Origin: Metarhizium brunneum
Taxonomy: Eukaryota > Ascomycota > Sordariomycetes > Hypocreales > Clavicipitaceae
NCBI RefSeq assembly: GCF_013426205.1
Contig: NC_089423.1
Span: forward strand, 7,068,001 to 7,132,000
DNA length: 64,000 nucleotides
Reading direction: 5' to 3'
A program made the position numbers and the translations under genes. Of the stretch, positions 1-10,327 are shown piece by piece (position 1 is the stretch's first letter; each line of letters opens with the position of its first letter). The notes beneath the pieces are model-generated. The model had not been told where the DNA came from. It did not search any database and saw only the letters and a list, made by a program, of their open reading frames with translations.

Positions 1-2152
1 GGTGGCAGCGAATATGCAAAAGAAAGTCTTTGCCTCCTTCGTTTCTTTGCCACTCCCAGATACGCTCAATGGGAAGGATGACACAAGACCCAAACAGTAC
101 GGGGGTTCTTGTGCGCAAATGACGTTGAAGATGCAGTGCCGCCACAAGCATGGACGCGTCTCCTGTGCCAGGGGATTCCATAATGGCGGCAAAGGGCATC
201 AGGTCTGTCCCAGATGAAGCTACCGGGGTGTCCATCGACACCATGTCGGTGCACAGAATGGTATGTCCCGCGCCATCGGCACGAGGCTGTTTGGCAATGC
301 CAATGGTACGATGCATCCAAGTCTGCACCATGACGGTTTGAATAACTATGCAGTCATTCTCGTCCAAGGACAATGGTTGGTTTCCCTTGTCTTGGGGGCT
401 GATGCCGATGAAATCCTCCAGCTTATCAACCAAGTCCGCGATCCGCTTTGCAAGCTGGGTTTGGATCAGCACGATGCGAGAACCATTAGCTATGTCTTTG
501 ACGCAATCAGCATCGGTCTCGGCTTTGGAGACGTCCTTGAACCCTTGCAGGGTTACGGACGCAGAGTGCCAGGCCGCGAGTGCCACCCACAGACCTCCCT
601 GCCTCATCAGCCCGTGAGGCATCTTGAACTGCCCCGAGATTTTGTAACCAAGGGTCTGGAGGTGCTCGGCCTTTTCGATTTCCGGAACCTCCTGCCAGAA
701 GATGCTTCCGCGATCAATAAAGCCCACCCCCTCGTGCACAATGGCAGCGAGTCGAATCATGGCCTTCTTGGCCGACACGGTGGCCCCTGGGAAGGTGATG
801 CCAGTTGCGAGGAACCAAGCAGGAAGAAACTGGTGCTCGAACTGTGGCAGCAATTCCAACAAAAGCTCCTGTGCATTACCTGGCACCAGCGAGAACATGC
901 GAAGATCGTCACTGCACTCGCGGGCACACTTCATGAGCTTCAGCTGTGACAGGTTCGAATAGACAATGGGAAAGTCTGTCACAAAACATCCAAGCATGTC
1001 ATCCATACTCATTCCATCAAAGTTGGCAAGGAGATCTAGGAGGAATGGGATGGATTGGTCATTGTCAACTCGACGACGAGGCAGCAGCTCAGCGAGCTTT
1101 GACGCCTCGGGCGCCAAGATTGTAATTCCCGTCGTGGGTGTCGAGGTTTGCCACACGTACGAAACAGCTTGGTTGACCTCCCACTGCGATGTTTGCTCGG
1201 GCTTGTACACGATCCGGCCACATTCCCAAATGGCTGCCTGTCGACGACGGCTAATGATGATGGCACCGAGGTTGTGAATTTCCATGGGAATTTGGCTCTT
1301 CTCGGTGCAGAAAAGAACTGCCGGGAAGGAACCGGGCTTGACTGGTTCAATTCTCATCGCCAGTATATGGGCCAAGAAACGGCTACTATTGACCAGATTA
1401 TTGACCCTTGCCCTCATCCGCAACAAACCTGTGATAATGGCATGTATTTCATCAGGGTGGCAAAGAACAATGGATGTCCTTTGCCCGTCGACCTGCGCTT
1501 TAACAAGTTTGACGACTTCATCGACAGAGTCTGGATCCGACCAGAGCAGTCGTTTCGGGGCTGGGCGGGTGGTGGCGACCCGAGTTGGCACCTGTACCAG
1601 TGAGACCGTGAGCTTTGGGCAAAAGTACTCCAGAGCCCTCTGGACGGACTCTTCCGGTTCTTCAAAGGTAGAGACTGTCAGGAAACGAAGACGAGTCTGG
1701 GACGTTGGGTTTGCTGCCCACTTGACCAACTCGAGGATGGCCAAGGCGAATGGTGCCGAGCAATATTGGTCAATCTGCGCCACGATGGTAACGCAGGCCT
1801 GTTCCCACAGCTTGGAGACCTTGGTCTTTCGCAGCTGCTGCAGAAGCAAGGCATAGTCGCAAATGGTGGGAATGGCGAAGTCGGGAGAGAGGGCAGCGCG
1901 CTGCTTCAACTCGGCCGACATGATCTGGCTCTCGGTGTCGTCGGCCACGACGTAGAGCTTGACATGACCCTCGGCAGTCATATCCATTCCCTCAAACAGG
2001 AGTTGAACCTGCTCGTATGGCGCAAGGTTGTTCGGGTTGCAGTGGCCAAAGACCACAGCCTCGGGCTGGTTGGCCCAATCGGTAAGTGTGAGCTGCTGAA
2101 AGTTAGTGAATTTGATATTCCGTGTTCAAGCACATCGACACACCTTGGACAT
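1..2152 (-). CDS. Degenerate DEAH-helicase-like protein, 3' end outside window
   Basis: The frame stays open for about 700 codons and runs off the left edge. The chosen start, in context CAACATGTCC, gives a three-codon first exon (2152-2144). A 48-nt intron follows (2143-2096, GTGTGT donor, CTAAC branch, TTTCAG acceptor), then exon 2 from 2095. The layout recalls a DEAH-type helicase: a segment reading VTIVAQIDQY lies where motif II would be, RLRFLTVST where motif III would be, TSIVLCHPDEIHAI like the start of the second RecA domain, and VLFCTEKSQIPMEIHNLGAI like the motif V region. The catalytic signatures are gone: there is no DEAH box and no QRxGRxGR motif. I infer a non-catalytic helicase fold; the assignment rests on spacing and weak similarity. 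It is transcribed divergently from the zinc-knuckle gene. The open frame and absence of stops over 2 kb argue against a pseudogene. Confidence 0.6.
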
Positions 2153-2541
2153 GTTGAGTTTGTCTGTGATGGATATGTCAATGGAAATGCTGTCAAGGTG
2201 TAAAAGGCAGAAGAGACAGATGGCGTACAAATATTTTCTAGTTTGTTTTTGTGATGCAAATTCATGGCCAGGTTCTCGGACAGCCTGCTCCCCTTTTGTT
2301 CACTTTTTTCTCACTTTAACTAGCCGCTGCCAGCCCCCCTGCTTCCACTGTGTAAAAGCTCCCACGTGCCAGAAAATTTTTACATTGAATAATTGATGGG
2401 CGAGTGAATTTTTAAAATTTGTACTCACCATCACCACCACACAAGCACAAGCACGAGCACAAGCACAAGCATCACCACCACCATCACAACAACAACAACA
2501 ACAACACCAACACCACCACCACCACCATCACCACCATCATC
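2153..2541. promoter_or_regulatory. Bidirectional promoter between helicase-like and zinc-knuckle genes
   Basis: This 389-bp spacer separates two genes read away from each other. It contains a CACGTG core near 2373 and ends on the zinc-knuckle side in a long CAC/CAA-rich low-complexity tract that is probably 5' leader. Confidence 0.45.
2430..2541 (+). repeat. CAC/CAA/AAG-rich low-complexity leader
   Basis: A run of CAC, CAA, ACAAGC and CATCAC triplets lies immediately before the zinc-knuckle ATG. Translated, it would give His, Lys, Asn and Thr homopolymers. It is more plausibly an unstructured 5' untranslated leader than coding sequence. Confidence 0.6.
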
Positions 2542-3753
2542 ATGTCTTCAAACAAGCAGATGAGCAAGGGAGTAGAAGACGGCGTTGTGGAGCAGCCCGG
2601 TGGCAGCCGCAGAGTCCGCTCCCTCAACGACGAGCGCTCCAGCTTCGTGGCCACCACCACCACCAGGGATCTCTCGGGGGCCATGGAGGATATAGCAAGG
2701 CGTTCCGAGGCGCATGACGACGATGATTGGGTCATCTATGCCAACAATGCTTCACGCATGTTGACAGGTGGACTCCTGCCGCCGCCGCCAGCCCCTCCCA
2801 GGGATTTGCTTGGCATCACAGCCAGTCCCCGGACTCCGGCCTCAGTCCAACGCGGAGCATTCCGTGGACAGGCCCGGGACGCTCGGGGGTCGCAGACGCC
2901 ACGGTCAGGCCAAGGCCGCCGAGGGCAAGACCGCCGAGGGTGGCAAGTCCAAGGACAGAACTCCCGTGGACAAGACCGCCGCGGCCAATCACGCGGGCCC
3001 AGCCGTGGTGGCATTCAAAAATCTCGCCGTCAGGGGACATCGTCTTCTGCTCGTAGCTTGGGGGCCAGGCTCGGCCAGGACCCTTCAATCATACAAGATG
3101 CCAACAAGTGGCGTCAACAGGAGGTGTCTCGAGGTCGCGACACGGCCCGGGCAGCCCAAGAGAAAGCTCAAAATGAGCTCTTTTGCGGCAATTGCCTCAA
3201 GCATGGACATAGAGTCCGTGACTGTGTCCATCCGGCCGAGGACGGCTTTGTGCACGGCTGTCCTGTCTGCAATAAAGCTGACCATGAGTCAGCTAAAGAT
3301 TGCAAGCAGACATGGCCGCAACGTCTGGAAAGGAAGCTGGGTTGGGCGATTGAACACCGCGCCAACCGTCCTACTCTGGCCGCGTTCCCCAACTGGGCAA
3401 AACTATTCATGGAGGCCAGTGAAAAAGGTGACATCACCTTGCCATCAAAATTCCCGTGGACACCATTTTTCGCCCAGGAATTGATGGAGCGCGAGACTCA
3501 GCCTTGGACAGATTTTGACTATGTCGCAAACGACTCGTCTAAACTGCCCTTGGATCCTATGACGGCCGGCCAAGAAACCGTCATTGAGCATGCGGAATCA
3601 CTTTTCCAGATTCCACTCCAAGTCATTGGCAGTACCGGTGGTGACCCATGGTACCCACGACGGGAGGAGGATGAGGACATGGCCGACCCGCGCCCTTTTC
3701 ACCGTCCTGCCAGTGACAAGCTGGATGAAAGGATGGATGAAGACTTGTCTTGA
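2542..3753 (+). CDS. CCHC zinc-knuckle protein with basic Gly/Arg/Gln-rich region
   Basis: The product is a 403-residue protein. I start at 2542 rather than at the in-frame ATG at 2419 because the 41 extra codons are only low-complexity His/Asn/Thr. Residues about 95-170 are basic and rich in Arg, Gly and Gln, typical of nucleic-acid-binding tails. A canonical CX2CX4HX4C zinc knuckle (CGNC...GHRVRDC) starts near residue 215. A second knuckle, CX2CX4HX5C, starts near residue 241. The C-terminus is acidic. CCHC knuckles bind single-stranded nucleic acid in Gag-like proteins and RNA-processing factors. No protease, integrase or reverse transcriptase is present, so this is not an intact retroelement. 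It faces the helicase-like gene, which suggests a two-gene RNA- or DNA-binding module (inference). No intron is apparent. Confidence 0.7.
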   Translation: MSSNKQMSKGVEDGVVEQPGGSRRVRSLNDERSSFVATTTTRDLSGAMEDIARRSEAHDDDDWVIYANNASRMLTGGLLPPPPAPPRDLLGITASPRTPASVQRGAFRGQARDARGSQTPRSGQGRRGQDRRGWQVQGQNSRGQDRRGQSRGPSRGGIQKSRRQGTSSSARSLGARLGQDPSIIQDANKWRQQEVSRGRDTARAAQEKAQNELFCGNCLKHGHRVRDCVHPAEDGFVHGCPVCNKADHESAKDCKQTWPQRLERKLGWAIEHRANRPTLAAFPNWAKLFMEASEKGDITLPSKFPWTPFFAQELMERETQPWTDFDYVANDSSKLPLDPMTAGQETVIEHAESLFQIPLQVIGSTGGDPWYPRREEDEDMADPRPFHRPASDKLDERMDEDLS

Positions 3754-4129
3754 AGTCGAGTCAAGTCCTGTCTGCGGCCGCAAGGTGAGTGCAAGCAGTT
3801 TCAAACTCATATCTGGTGCAATTGACTGACTTATAGTGGATTAGGCCAATGCCATTTGGTGATTTGTTCCTGGGGGAAGGGCAGGGGGGAGATTGTTTTT
3901 TTGTGATTTTCGTTGTTGTTTTTTTTTTCTCGGGTTGGGAATGGGGGCGGGGGCCTCTAATACAATTTTGCAGTTTCGTGGCCAATCTTGTCCAACTCTG
4001 TGTGCATGTATGTTCCCTACACGTTCCACGATGGGTACATGTGGTCATAAAGTCAACTTGTGAATTAAAAGCCACGAGCTACAATGCCATCAAGCCCAGG
4101 CCCTTACATTACTACGACTTCACAGCGTG
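3754..4129. other. Intergenic, convergent 3' ends
   Basis: This spacer lies between the zinc-knuckle stop and the UstYa stop. It holds T-rich and G-rich runs (3890-3955) and an intron-like segment from GTGAGT at 3785 to TAG at 3837, which could be a 3' UTR intron. No gene is seen. Confidence 0.5.
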
Positions 4130-5160
4130 TCAAACATTGAAATCCTGACCTAGATTAGCGCCATGGAGGTGGTTAGGGTTGTCCAAGTTATGATACGCGT
4201 AGAACTGATCCGCCATGGGACGTCCCCTTATACCCTCGGGCTTCTTCATGACCCGGACATATTTATCCATGTCAATCGTGTTTTCTTTCCGCCACGCCGT
4301 CAGCCGCTCAAAATTGACACATTGCCGATTCACAGACCTGCCAAATGTCAATCCCCTGCTACAAGCATCCTCCAAAACTGACTTACATGTCAGGAAACGG
4401 GTACGTTTGCGTTTCGACCCAATCAAGCGTTATGATATTGACGTTGCCGCTGCACTGTAAAGCTTGCATCAGAATATCCACGCAATGATTGACGTGAATC
4501 TCCGGCAGCCTCGCGACTTTCGGATTAACGGTTGACGCGTTATAATACGCCCCGTAGGCAATTTGCCGCAGGGAGTTGAGGCAATGAAGCTGGTGGTACA
4601 CGTCCAACACGCCGGCGTAGGCGTCGTCTCCTAGGCCCCATATGTCGTCCTCCAACTTGGCGGTATATGCGGGGTCTTTTCCCATCTTGATGACTTGGTC
4701 TTTGGTAATGGGCAAAACTCGTGTCAGCTCCCATTCTTCCCAGACTTGATCGGCAGCTGGGTTTGGCAGTTCACGGGCTATGGACGGGGCGTTGCTGGGG
4801 AACAAGGTGCCGTTGATCTTTTGAATACTGGGCTCAAGGTCGAGTTGATCGTGAATAGGACCTGTATAGTTTTAGTAACAATGCAGGTGGTGGGTGCTGG
4901 TGCCATGTACTGTACGATGAGCATTTTCGCAAATTGCCATTCAACTGACGGCTGTCGTGGAGGCGGGCAACGCCGATACCGATGAACAGTAGCAACGATA
5001 TTGCGTTGCAGATGGTTGATATGAGGAGCCTTTTCTTTAGACGGACAGTCGCTTGCCCCATGTCAAGCTCTCTGCTGTCATTGTCACTCTGCAACAGTGA
5101 CTTGTCCTCGTCTGGTAACCAAGAGTACTGGGCCTTGGGCTTGGTATATTTCGCAGCCAT
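4130..5160 (-). CDS. UstYa-like (DUF3328) protein
   Basis: Three exons, 5160-4911, 4861-4387 and 4337-4130, have good GT/AG introns (GTACAT and GTAAGT donors) and encode 310 residues. After a charged cytosolic N-terminus, one membrane helix spans about residues 45-64. The luminal part carries the two family signatures, HxxHC at 173-177 (YHQLHC) and HVNHC at 206-210. UstYa-family proteins are oxidases acting in the secretory pathway. They cyclise ribosomal peptides in ustiloxin-like pathways and act on polyketide or peptide products in other clusters. The start at MAAKYTKP is chosen because the upstream frame has no conserved character. It is divergent from the small secreted protein at 6223 and about 5 kb from the acyltransferase/PKS pair, so either could supply its substrate (inference). 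Confidence 0.88.
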
Positions 5161-5284
5161 TTGTGGCAACTTGGACCAAATGAAAAAAGGCCATGGAATG
5201 TAATGGATGCAAAAAATGGGATTAAAAACACATCCATCTTTTTGCAACATCTTTTTCGGCCCTCTTGGAGTAAGCAATAGCCGA

Positions 5285-5330
5285 GGCCACGCCACATGGA
5301 ATTGTGTGTTAGCCCCTACATCTCGTAACA
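5285..5330 (+). repeat. Direct repeat copy A
   Basis: It starts GGCCACGCCACATGGAATTG and ends CTCGTAACA. It matches copy B at 5648 with a few substitutions and a short indel. It lies upstream of the UstYa start. Confidence 0.7.
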
Positions 5331-5647
5331 CACCCCCTACTTTCTAGCATATTCTGTGACGCTAAAAGTACCGTAAGAATAAGATGCGCCTAAATACTAA
5401 TATCAACTAGCGGATATAGTCGAGTGATAGGGTCTTTCTCACCGCTATAGCGATCTATATGCCATTTTAGGCTACATAACGCGTTTATGGGGCTACTTCT
5501 TTTATGGCCTGTATCAGGAGCTTAAACTTGTGAGTAATAGCATGTTGTGGTGTAAATTAGTACATGTAGTAATTACCGGTAATCCGGCAAGTTATAGGAC
5601 GTAGCATGCCTCCCGGGCTCATAACTGTCACACCAAAAAATGGGCGT

Positions 5648-5696
5648 GGCCACGCCACATGTAATTGTGTGTTGGTAACCCCTATATCTTGTGACA
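5648..5696 (+). repeat. Direct repeat copy B with palindromic head
   Basis: It starts GGCCACGCCACATGTAATTG and ends CTTGTGACA. Its head lies inside the perfect 14-bp palindrome GGCGTGGCCACGCC (5643-5656). With copy A this probably marks remnants of a small mobile element, but no terminal inverted repeats or target duplications could be fixed. Confidence 0.65.
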
Positions 5697-6128
5697 GCCT
5701 CGTGTTCCACCGGGCGAATAATGCCAAGGACTTGATCCTGGAACCGGCGCGGGCACCAATAAGATTTTGCGTTGAAATACTTTCCTTATTAGGACAATGC
5801 CGGACCAATAGTGCCGGCGGTCGTTTACGTTGTTTTCGTTCATGCACGCCCGCCGAGCCGCCATGACACTACAATAGGAATCGTTTGTCAAACTGCTACG
5901 AATCAGAGCTTTTGGAGAGGGCCCTTGCGCCAATTTTGTGTTGTACGGGACCTTTGCATGGTGCGGCTGTGTCGGCGTTGAACAAATGAAGAATATACCG
6001 TCAAGAGAGAGTCACTGCGCACAAATTCTCGAACGGCTAACCATGATAATTTATCAGCAAATTACAAGTTTCCATTCGTAACAGGCTTACTAGCTACGAG
6101 AGACTCATTCGCATGGGTTGGGTTCAAC

Positions 6129-6136
6129 TATAAAAA
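6129..6136 (+). promoter_or_regulatory. TATA box of small secreted protein gene
   Basis: TATAAAAA lies 87 bp upstream of the ATG at 6223, a usual distance for a fungal TATA promoter. Confidence 0.55.
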
Positions 6137-6222
6137 TGGCCTCCATCGCCGCGATGTAGCTTTTTATTCTTAAAATCTCTGGGCAATTCACCATCAGCTT
6201 CGCGGTATTTATCATCATCATT

Positions 6223-6570
6223 ATGGTTTCCAAAGCAACTATCCTCGCGGCATGTATTGCCGTGGTCGCGGCCGCTCCAATCGATGTAATTGTCCCCATG
6301 GCCAGAAAAACGCCAGCACTGACGATTAAACAGCCCGCTCCTGGAATTCCCCATGACCTCTACGATCCGCTGTCGGAAACCACATACAGGCCAGCCGTCT
6401 TTCGAATCATTACAAAAAAGTCTGAGAATGGCCCCGCGTTGGATGCGTCCACCGGACCCAGTTGGTACCCACCGGCCAAGTTTGGAAAGAGGGAGGATGG
6501 CTCTAAAGGGAATAACCCGGAGCTTTATTCGCCTCTCGCCCACGTCCAGGAAAGCCAGACAGGTTTTTGA
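6223..6570 (+). CDS. Small secreted protein with Kex2-like KR site
   Basis: The product is 115 residues and has no intron. Residues 1-18 form a clear signal peptide, hydrophobic and ending in an Ala-rich cleavage region (VVAAAPID). The mature part is Pro-rich and contains no cysteine, unlike typical cysteine-rich effectors. A dibasic KR lies at about residues 90-91, after WYPPAKFG, and a KK lies in the middle. The ATG sits 87 bp after a TATA box. The function is unknown. The neighbouring divergent gene is a UstYa protein, so a precursor peptide is conceivable, but the repeated core units typical of dikaritin precursors are absent. It could equally be a secreted effector or a relic. Confidence 0.5.
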   Translation: MVSKATILAACIAVVAAAPIDVIVPMARKTPALTIKQPAPGIPHDLYDPLSETTYRPAVFRIITKKSENGPALDASTGPSWYPPAKFGKREDGSKGNNPELYSPLAHVQESQTGF

Positions 6571-7112
6571 AGAGCGCTGAGGAGACAAAGGAAGACTAAG
6601 CCCTTTGGGTGCACCCAGGAATATTGTTCTCGGCAATATCGTCATTGCGGATTTTGCCAATACCCAGCAGAAAAGCGAATCGCATACAAGGGGTATTTGG
6701 TTCATGTCATTCCGAGATTAGACAACATGGAACGTGGGCAGCAGTCTGGTTCAAACTTTGGGATAGGCAATGAATGTGACCGGCTACTACGCTTTTCGGA
6801 CGAATCCATGCCCGTGATAGTAAATCCCGCCAGTCAAAGTGTCCCGTCGTAGCCAATGTGCGCCTTGCTCTCGGAAAATACTATTTCTGGCAGGCAAATT
6901 GCCAAGAATTGCCTCGGCTCGCCGGCACGGCCCGCCCCTCGTGACAACTAATAGGTATTTAAAAGCGTCTTTAATAGCACTAAAAGGTAAGTTTAACTGC
7001 GTGCCTGATATATACCTTAAAATATAAAGAATTCAGGCCTGGCTGTAAATACTTATTTTTATAAATACTTTAATATACTTTATTATATTTTATTATATTT
7101 TATTATATTTTA
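6571..7112. other. AT-rich intergenic spacer
   Basis: The spacer becomes strongly AT-rich after 6950, in a manner consistent with RIP-mutated DNA. It ends at the decamer repeat that abuts the coiled-coil gene. No gene is seen. Confidence 0.5.
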
Positions 7113-7117
7113 TTATA
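7081..7117. repeat. Decamer TATTATATTT tandem repeat
   Basis: Three full and one partial copy of TATTATATTT. On the minus strand the stop codon of the coiled-coil gene falls inside the last partial unit. Confidence 0.85.
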
Positions 7118-7871
7118 CCTCCCGTGTTCTAAGGCCAAAAGCTAATTTTACTAATCGCCTTCTCTCACGCTCGGCTCTAGGCACAGGCTCACCAAGCTCT
7201 CGTAATAATCGTGCCAACTCTTGCACTAGCAAAACAAAGCATTAGCACTAACATGCACCCAGGTGCCATCTCCTCCTCAGATTTAGTGCATTTGGCTTAC
7301 TTGATAATCCCTCAAGCTGTCCCAGTGTGGATGGGCAATCGGATATCTCTTCACCTGTCCGAACATTGTGCATTGGTGTCAGTTCCATCAAAGGACTAAT
7401 GACAATGGAATTCGCCGCCCGAGCCCTAGAATTCTTGTCCCTGCGAAACGCCTGTCAGCCGTGACTGTGGAATCAATAAGAACGCGGTATCACTCACAAT
7501 GCTGTAACCTTGCCATCCAGTCCCGTAACCTTGCCATCCAGTGCCGTAACCTTGCCATCCAGTCCCGTAACCTTGCCATCCAGTGCCATAACCTTGCCAT
7601 CCAGTCCCGTAAACTTTCCATCCAGTCCCATAAACTTTCCATCCAGTCCCGTAAACCTTCCACCCAGTGCCGTAACCTTGCTATCCAGTGCATCTAGCTT
7701 CCGGTTAAACAAGACCATCTGTTCCATGAGAGCGTCCATTTTGCGCTCCAAGGCCGCACCACTGTCAACAGCTGGGATGTTGGAACAAAGCTTCACATTG
7801 TCAACAACAACCTCCAGGGCGCGAGCTGCCGCTTCAAAGTCAGGTTGCTGCTGCAAACCTTGCCGATTCAT
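7113..7871 (-). CDS. Heptad-repeat coiled-coil protein, three exons
   Basis: The exons are 7871-7498, 7440-7301 and 7225-7113, encoding 208 residues. Introns are GTGAGT..TTTCGCAG and GTAAGC..TTGCTAG. About nine consecutive heptads of the form LDGKVTG/LDGKVTA occupy residues 62-124 and predict an extended coiled coil. The C-terminal part, after splicing, reads NSRARAANSIVISPL, then VRTGEEISDCPSTL, and ends in ELARLLRELGEPV plus a basic tail. I recognise this as the C-terminus of an uncharacterised family of small ascomycete coiled-coil proteins that vary in heptad number. The complete match of that tail across two introns supports the structure. Function is unknown. The gene sits against an AT-rich tract and its array is a 21-bp minisatellite, so length polymorphism is expected. 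Confidence 0.8.
7498..7688 (-). repeat. 21-bp in-frame minisatellite encoding heptads
   Basis: About nine 21-bp units each encode one heptad. The units nearest the 3' end alternate between Gly and Ala at the last heptad position, giving a 42-bp higher-order period. Units nearer the gene start have diverged more (GGRFTG, DGKFMG). Confidence 0.85.
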
Positions 7872-10327
7872 TGCAGCTATACTCTAACAGACTCGAAAAA
7901 TTATGTCTCGAAGTCGGAAGTGGTCTCCTCTGCGTGAGGCAGAGTGAACGCGTTGCTCGTGCGGAGATCTCGCCCAGGCAACAGAGTAAATAAACGTTCG
8001 GATTAATAGTTCTTGCTTTCCGTTATTGACCCTTGTGCACATTAGTGGGCTTGATTGGCTCCTGCCGCGAGGACGATTTATTGCTGTGGACCCGGAGAAA
8101 CTGGACGTAAATTTAGGACTTGAATACACTTTTACGATGAGAAATAAGCTTAAAGAGGAAAATTATCGGGGCAACGCGAAGACAGGCCCAAGACTAGGTG
8201 ATCTCACCAGACTACTTCTGAACGCTAAGCTTTGCCCGCAGCCACCTGTTCGTGGCTACCTAATAGTAAGTGCCAGCTAGTGCCGCAATCAATTGATCTA
8301 AAATTCGCCAGTCGTGATCAGAATGTTGACTGCTATTCAGCGTATAGCGACTGGGGCATAAGAGCCCCTTTATTTCACCGCCAAGACGGGTTGGTGGAAC
8401 TTGTAGGAGATGAATTCTAGGTACTTTGGTGAATTGGATACATGAAAATTACTACCTACCTAAGTAGGTATATAAAACCATTTCTGCCCTCTCGCCGCCC
8501 CCAGAACATGTTGACTTTAAAATAACATGTACTTGCCTGACTAGATCTCCGGCTAATATATGTTTACAGTATTGTCCACTGGCCCAAAGACAGTCTCGAC
8601 TGTGGCTCCAGGGGTCCTGCTCCTGACAAATTTCACCATCTCCCAATTGTTCCTCTGCCACTTACAGCTACAGCGTTACGCGGCTGCCATTTCTCATCTC
8701 CCTGGTCATCTGCTGCAGTGACACCGACCCAAATGTCCCCCGACGCATTGTTGACTACTGTGATGTACGCCATTTTATCTATTGGAAATATTAGCCTCAA
8801 TGTTTATTAGTCGATGTGTCACAACGTACTTGTAGGCAGTCGATTGACGGGTTTCAGATTTGTAGAGACGATGCTCAGGATTTGATGGACTGAAGCTCGG
8901 GTGCAAGTCACAATATTGGACCAAGGGTAACCTTTCATGAGAGTAGAAAGTTTAAGAGGCTTGGGGGTAGGCCAGAAAGGAGTCGTCTTTGGGCTTAAGT
9001 AGCTATACGTGGTAAGAGTTTGTGCTTGGAAATCCGTTATTGCAAGCTAATAGTGTGATTGCCGAGATATATCATATATTCGCAGCAACCACGCCACCAC
9101 CCGCGCCAGTCCGCACTATCCAAGTCTCGATTTGTATGCTGCCAGTCTCCGTGTCTCGCTCCGTGTCTTGGTATTACTTTTTGTGTCCGGTGTGCGTAAT
9201 CCGGGCGAGTCTTTGCCGCTTCATCGCTGCCTGTTTCTATTACATACGCGGCGTGTCTTTTAAATCATATACTGCGGGGTATTCTTTTATTCATTGTTTT
9301 TTCGTGCAACGCCCCATTTTCTGGGGTCAATAAACGGCTGCACAGCGTGCCAAACCCCCGTGCCCTTTTCAGGTTCCGTCTTGGCCGCCATCCTCCCTAC
9401 CTCCACCCTAAAAAAAGACAAAAAAGGGGGTAGGGACGTCTTGCGACAGGTAAACTGATCTGAATAATGATCGCCAAGCGTGTCTCGGAAAGAACGGGCA
9501 TGGCATCTTTTGCGGAAATGGATGGCGAGGCAAAAAGGAATCCAAGGCAGTGACCATTCCGGCCTCTATCATGGACACACCCATCCCTACGTCCGAGTCC
9601 GCCCAGAGACCTTGCTTGCATGAATACTTTCCATCAGCATCTAGAAGAAGGGATGGACGCAAACCAAAGGTCCAAAAGGTGAGGAGAAAACACCAAGTAA
9701 AATTGCCATTCTAGAATTGATAGTGCACATGTGACAATTGCTGATAGCTCACAGTGTGTAAGGGCCCCAGGCCCCCAGGGCCCCCACAGTCACGTGTGGC
9801 ACCGCCTGCATCTGGTCGTTGTTCCTACGCCGGCTCTTCTAGCTAGCTAGGTATCTTCCTCTCTCACAAATGTCACCATGATCAAGCCTTTCACTTCTAC
9901 CAGCTCTCTTGCAATACAGCACTTGTCGTTTGCATCACGAGTTGTGCCTTCATCGTAGACCCCTCGCGCGGTCCCTCCCTGCTCGCCTGAAGGAACGTGT
10001 CAAACCTCCTACCTATTGTTGGGCTGACCGACGCTGCATTCAATCAACCGGTGGGAATCCACGCTACCACAACTACAATGAGCATGAAATTGAATCGTTT
10101 CACGCTTCCCTGCATAGTTGCGCGGATGGGCTGGAATGTCCATGGGTGGGCCATGATTCAGTTCGCCTTTGGAACCCCGGGGCTCCCTTGGCAATGAGAG
10201 TCCGAACCCCAGGTTTTCCCACGGCCCAAGAGCTGCTTGCAGCAACAAGAGATAATAGAGCGCGTCTATGCTTCCCTCCATACCTGCCCGGTGTAAAGAG
10301 GCAGACGCACGATTCCCAAGGACCACC
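7872..10327. other. Intergenic, 2.4 kb, no supported gene
   Basis: No frame shows family features or coherent splicing. The region holds an inverted TACCTA/TAGGTA motif near 8455, an AT/GC mosaic, a G/C-rich block near 9760-9795 and a CACGTG core near 9793 that may belong to the acyltransferase promoter. Confidence 0.45.

Larger units (their letters stand above)
5161..6222. other. Intergenic region with repeat copies
   Basis: About 1.06 kb of divergent promoter region, partly AT-rich. It contains two copies of a 46-49 bp direct repeat, listed separately, and a TATA box serving the downstream plus-strand gene. No coding sequence is supported. Confidence 0.5.

Noticed and set aside
263..1856. 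Plus-strand open frames of 100-230 codons
   Set aside because: They are opposite a continuous minus-strand frame of about 700 codons with helicase-like layout.
2419..2541. Earlier ATG for the zinc-knuckle gene
   Set aside because: It adds only His/Lys/Asn/Thr homopolymer encoded by a leader-type CAC/CAA repeat.
2542..3753. Zinc-knuckle gene as part of a retrotransposon
   Set aside because: No reverse transcriptase, integrase, protease or long terminal repeats are present nearby.
9022..9333. 103-codon open frame with hydrophobic segments
   Set aside because: It has no good start context or family similarity and lies in an otherwise non-coding spacer.
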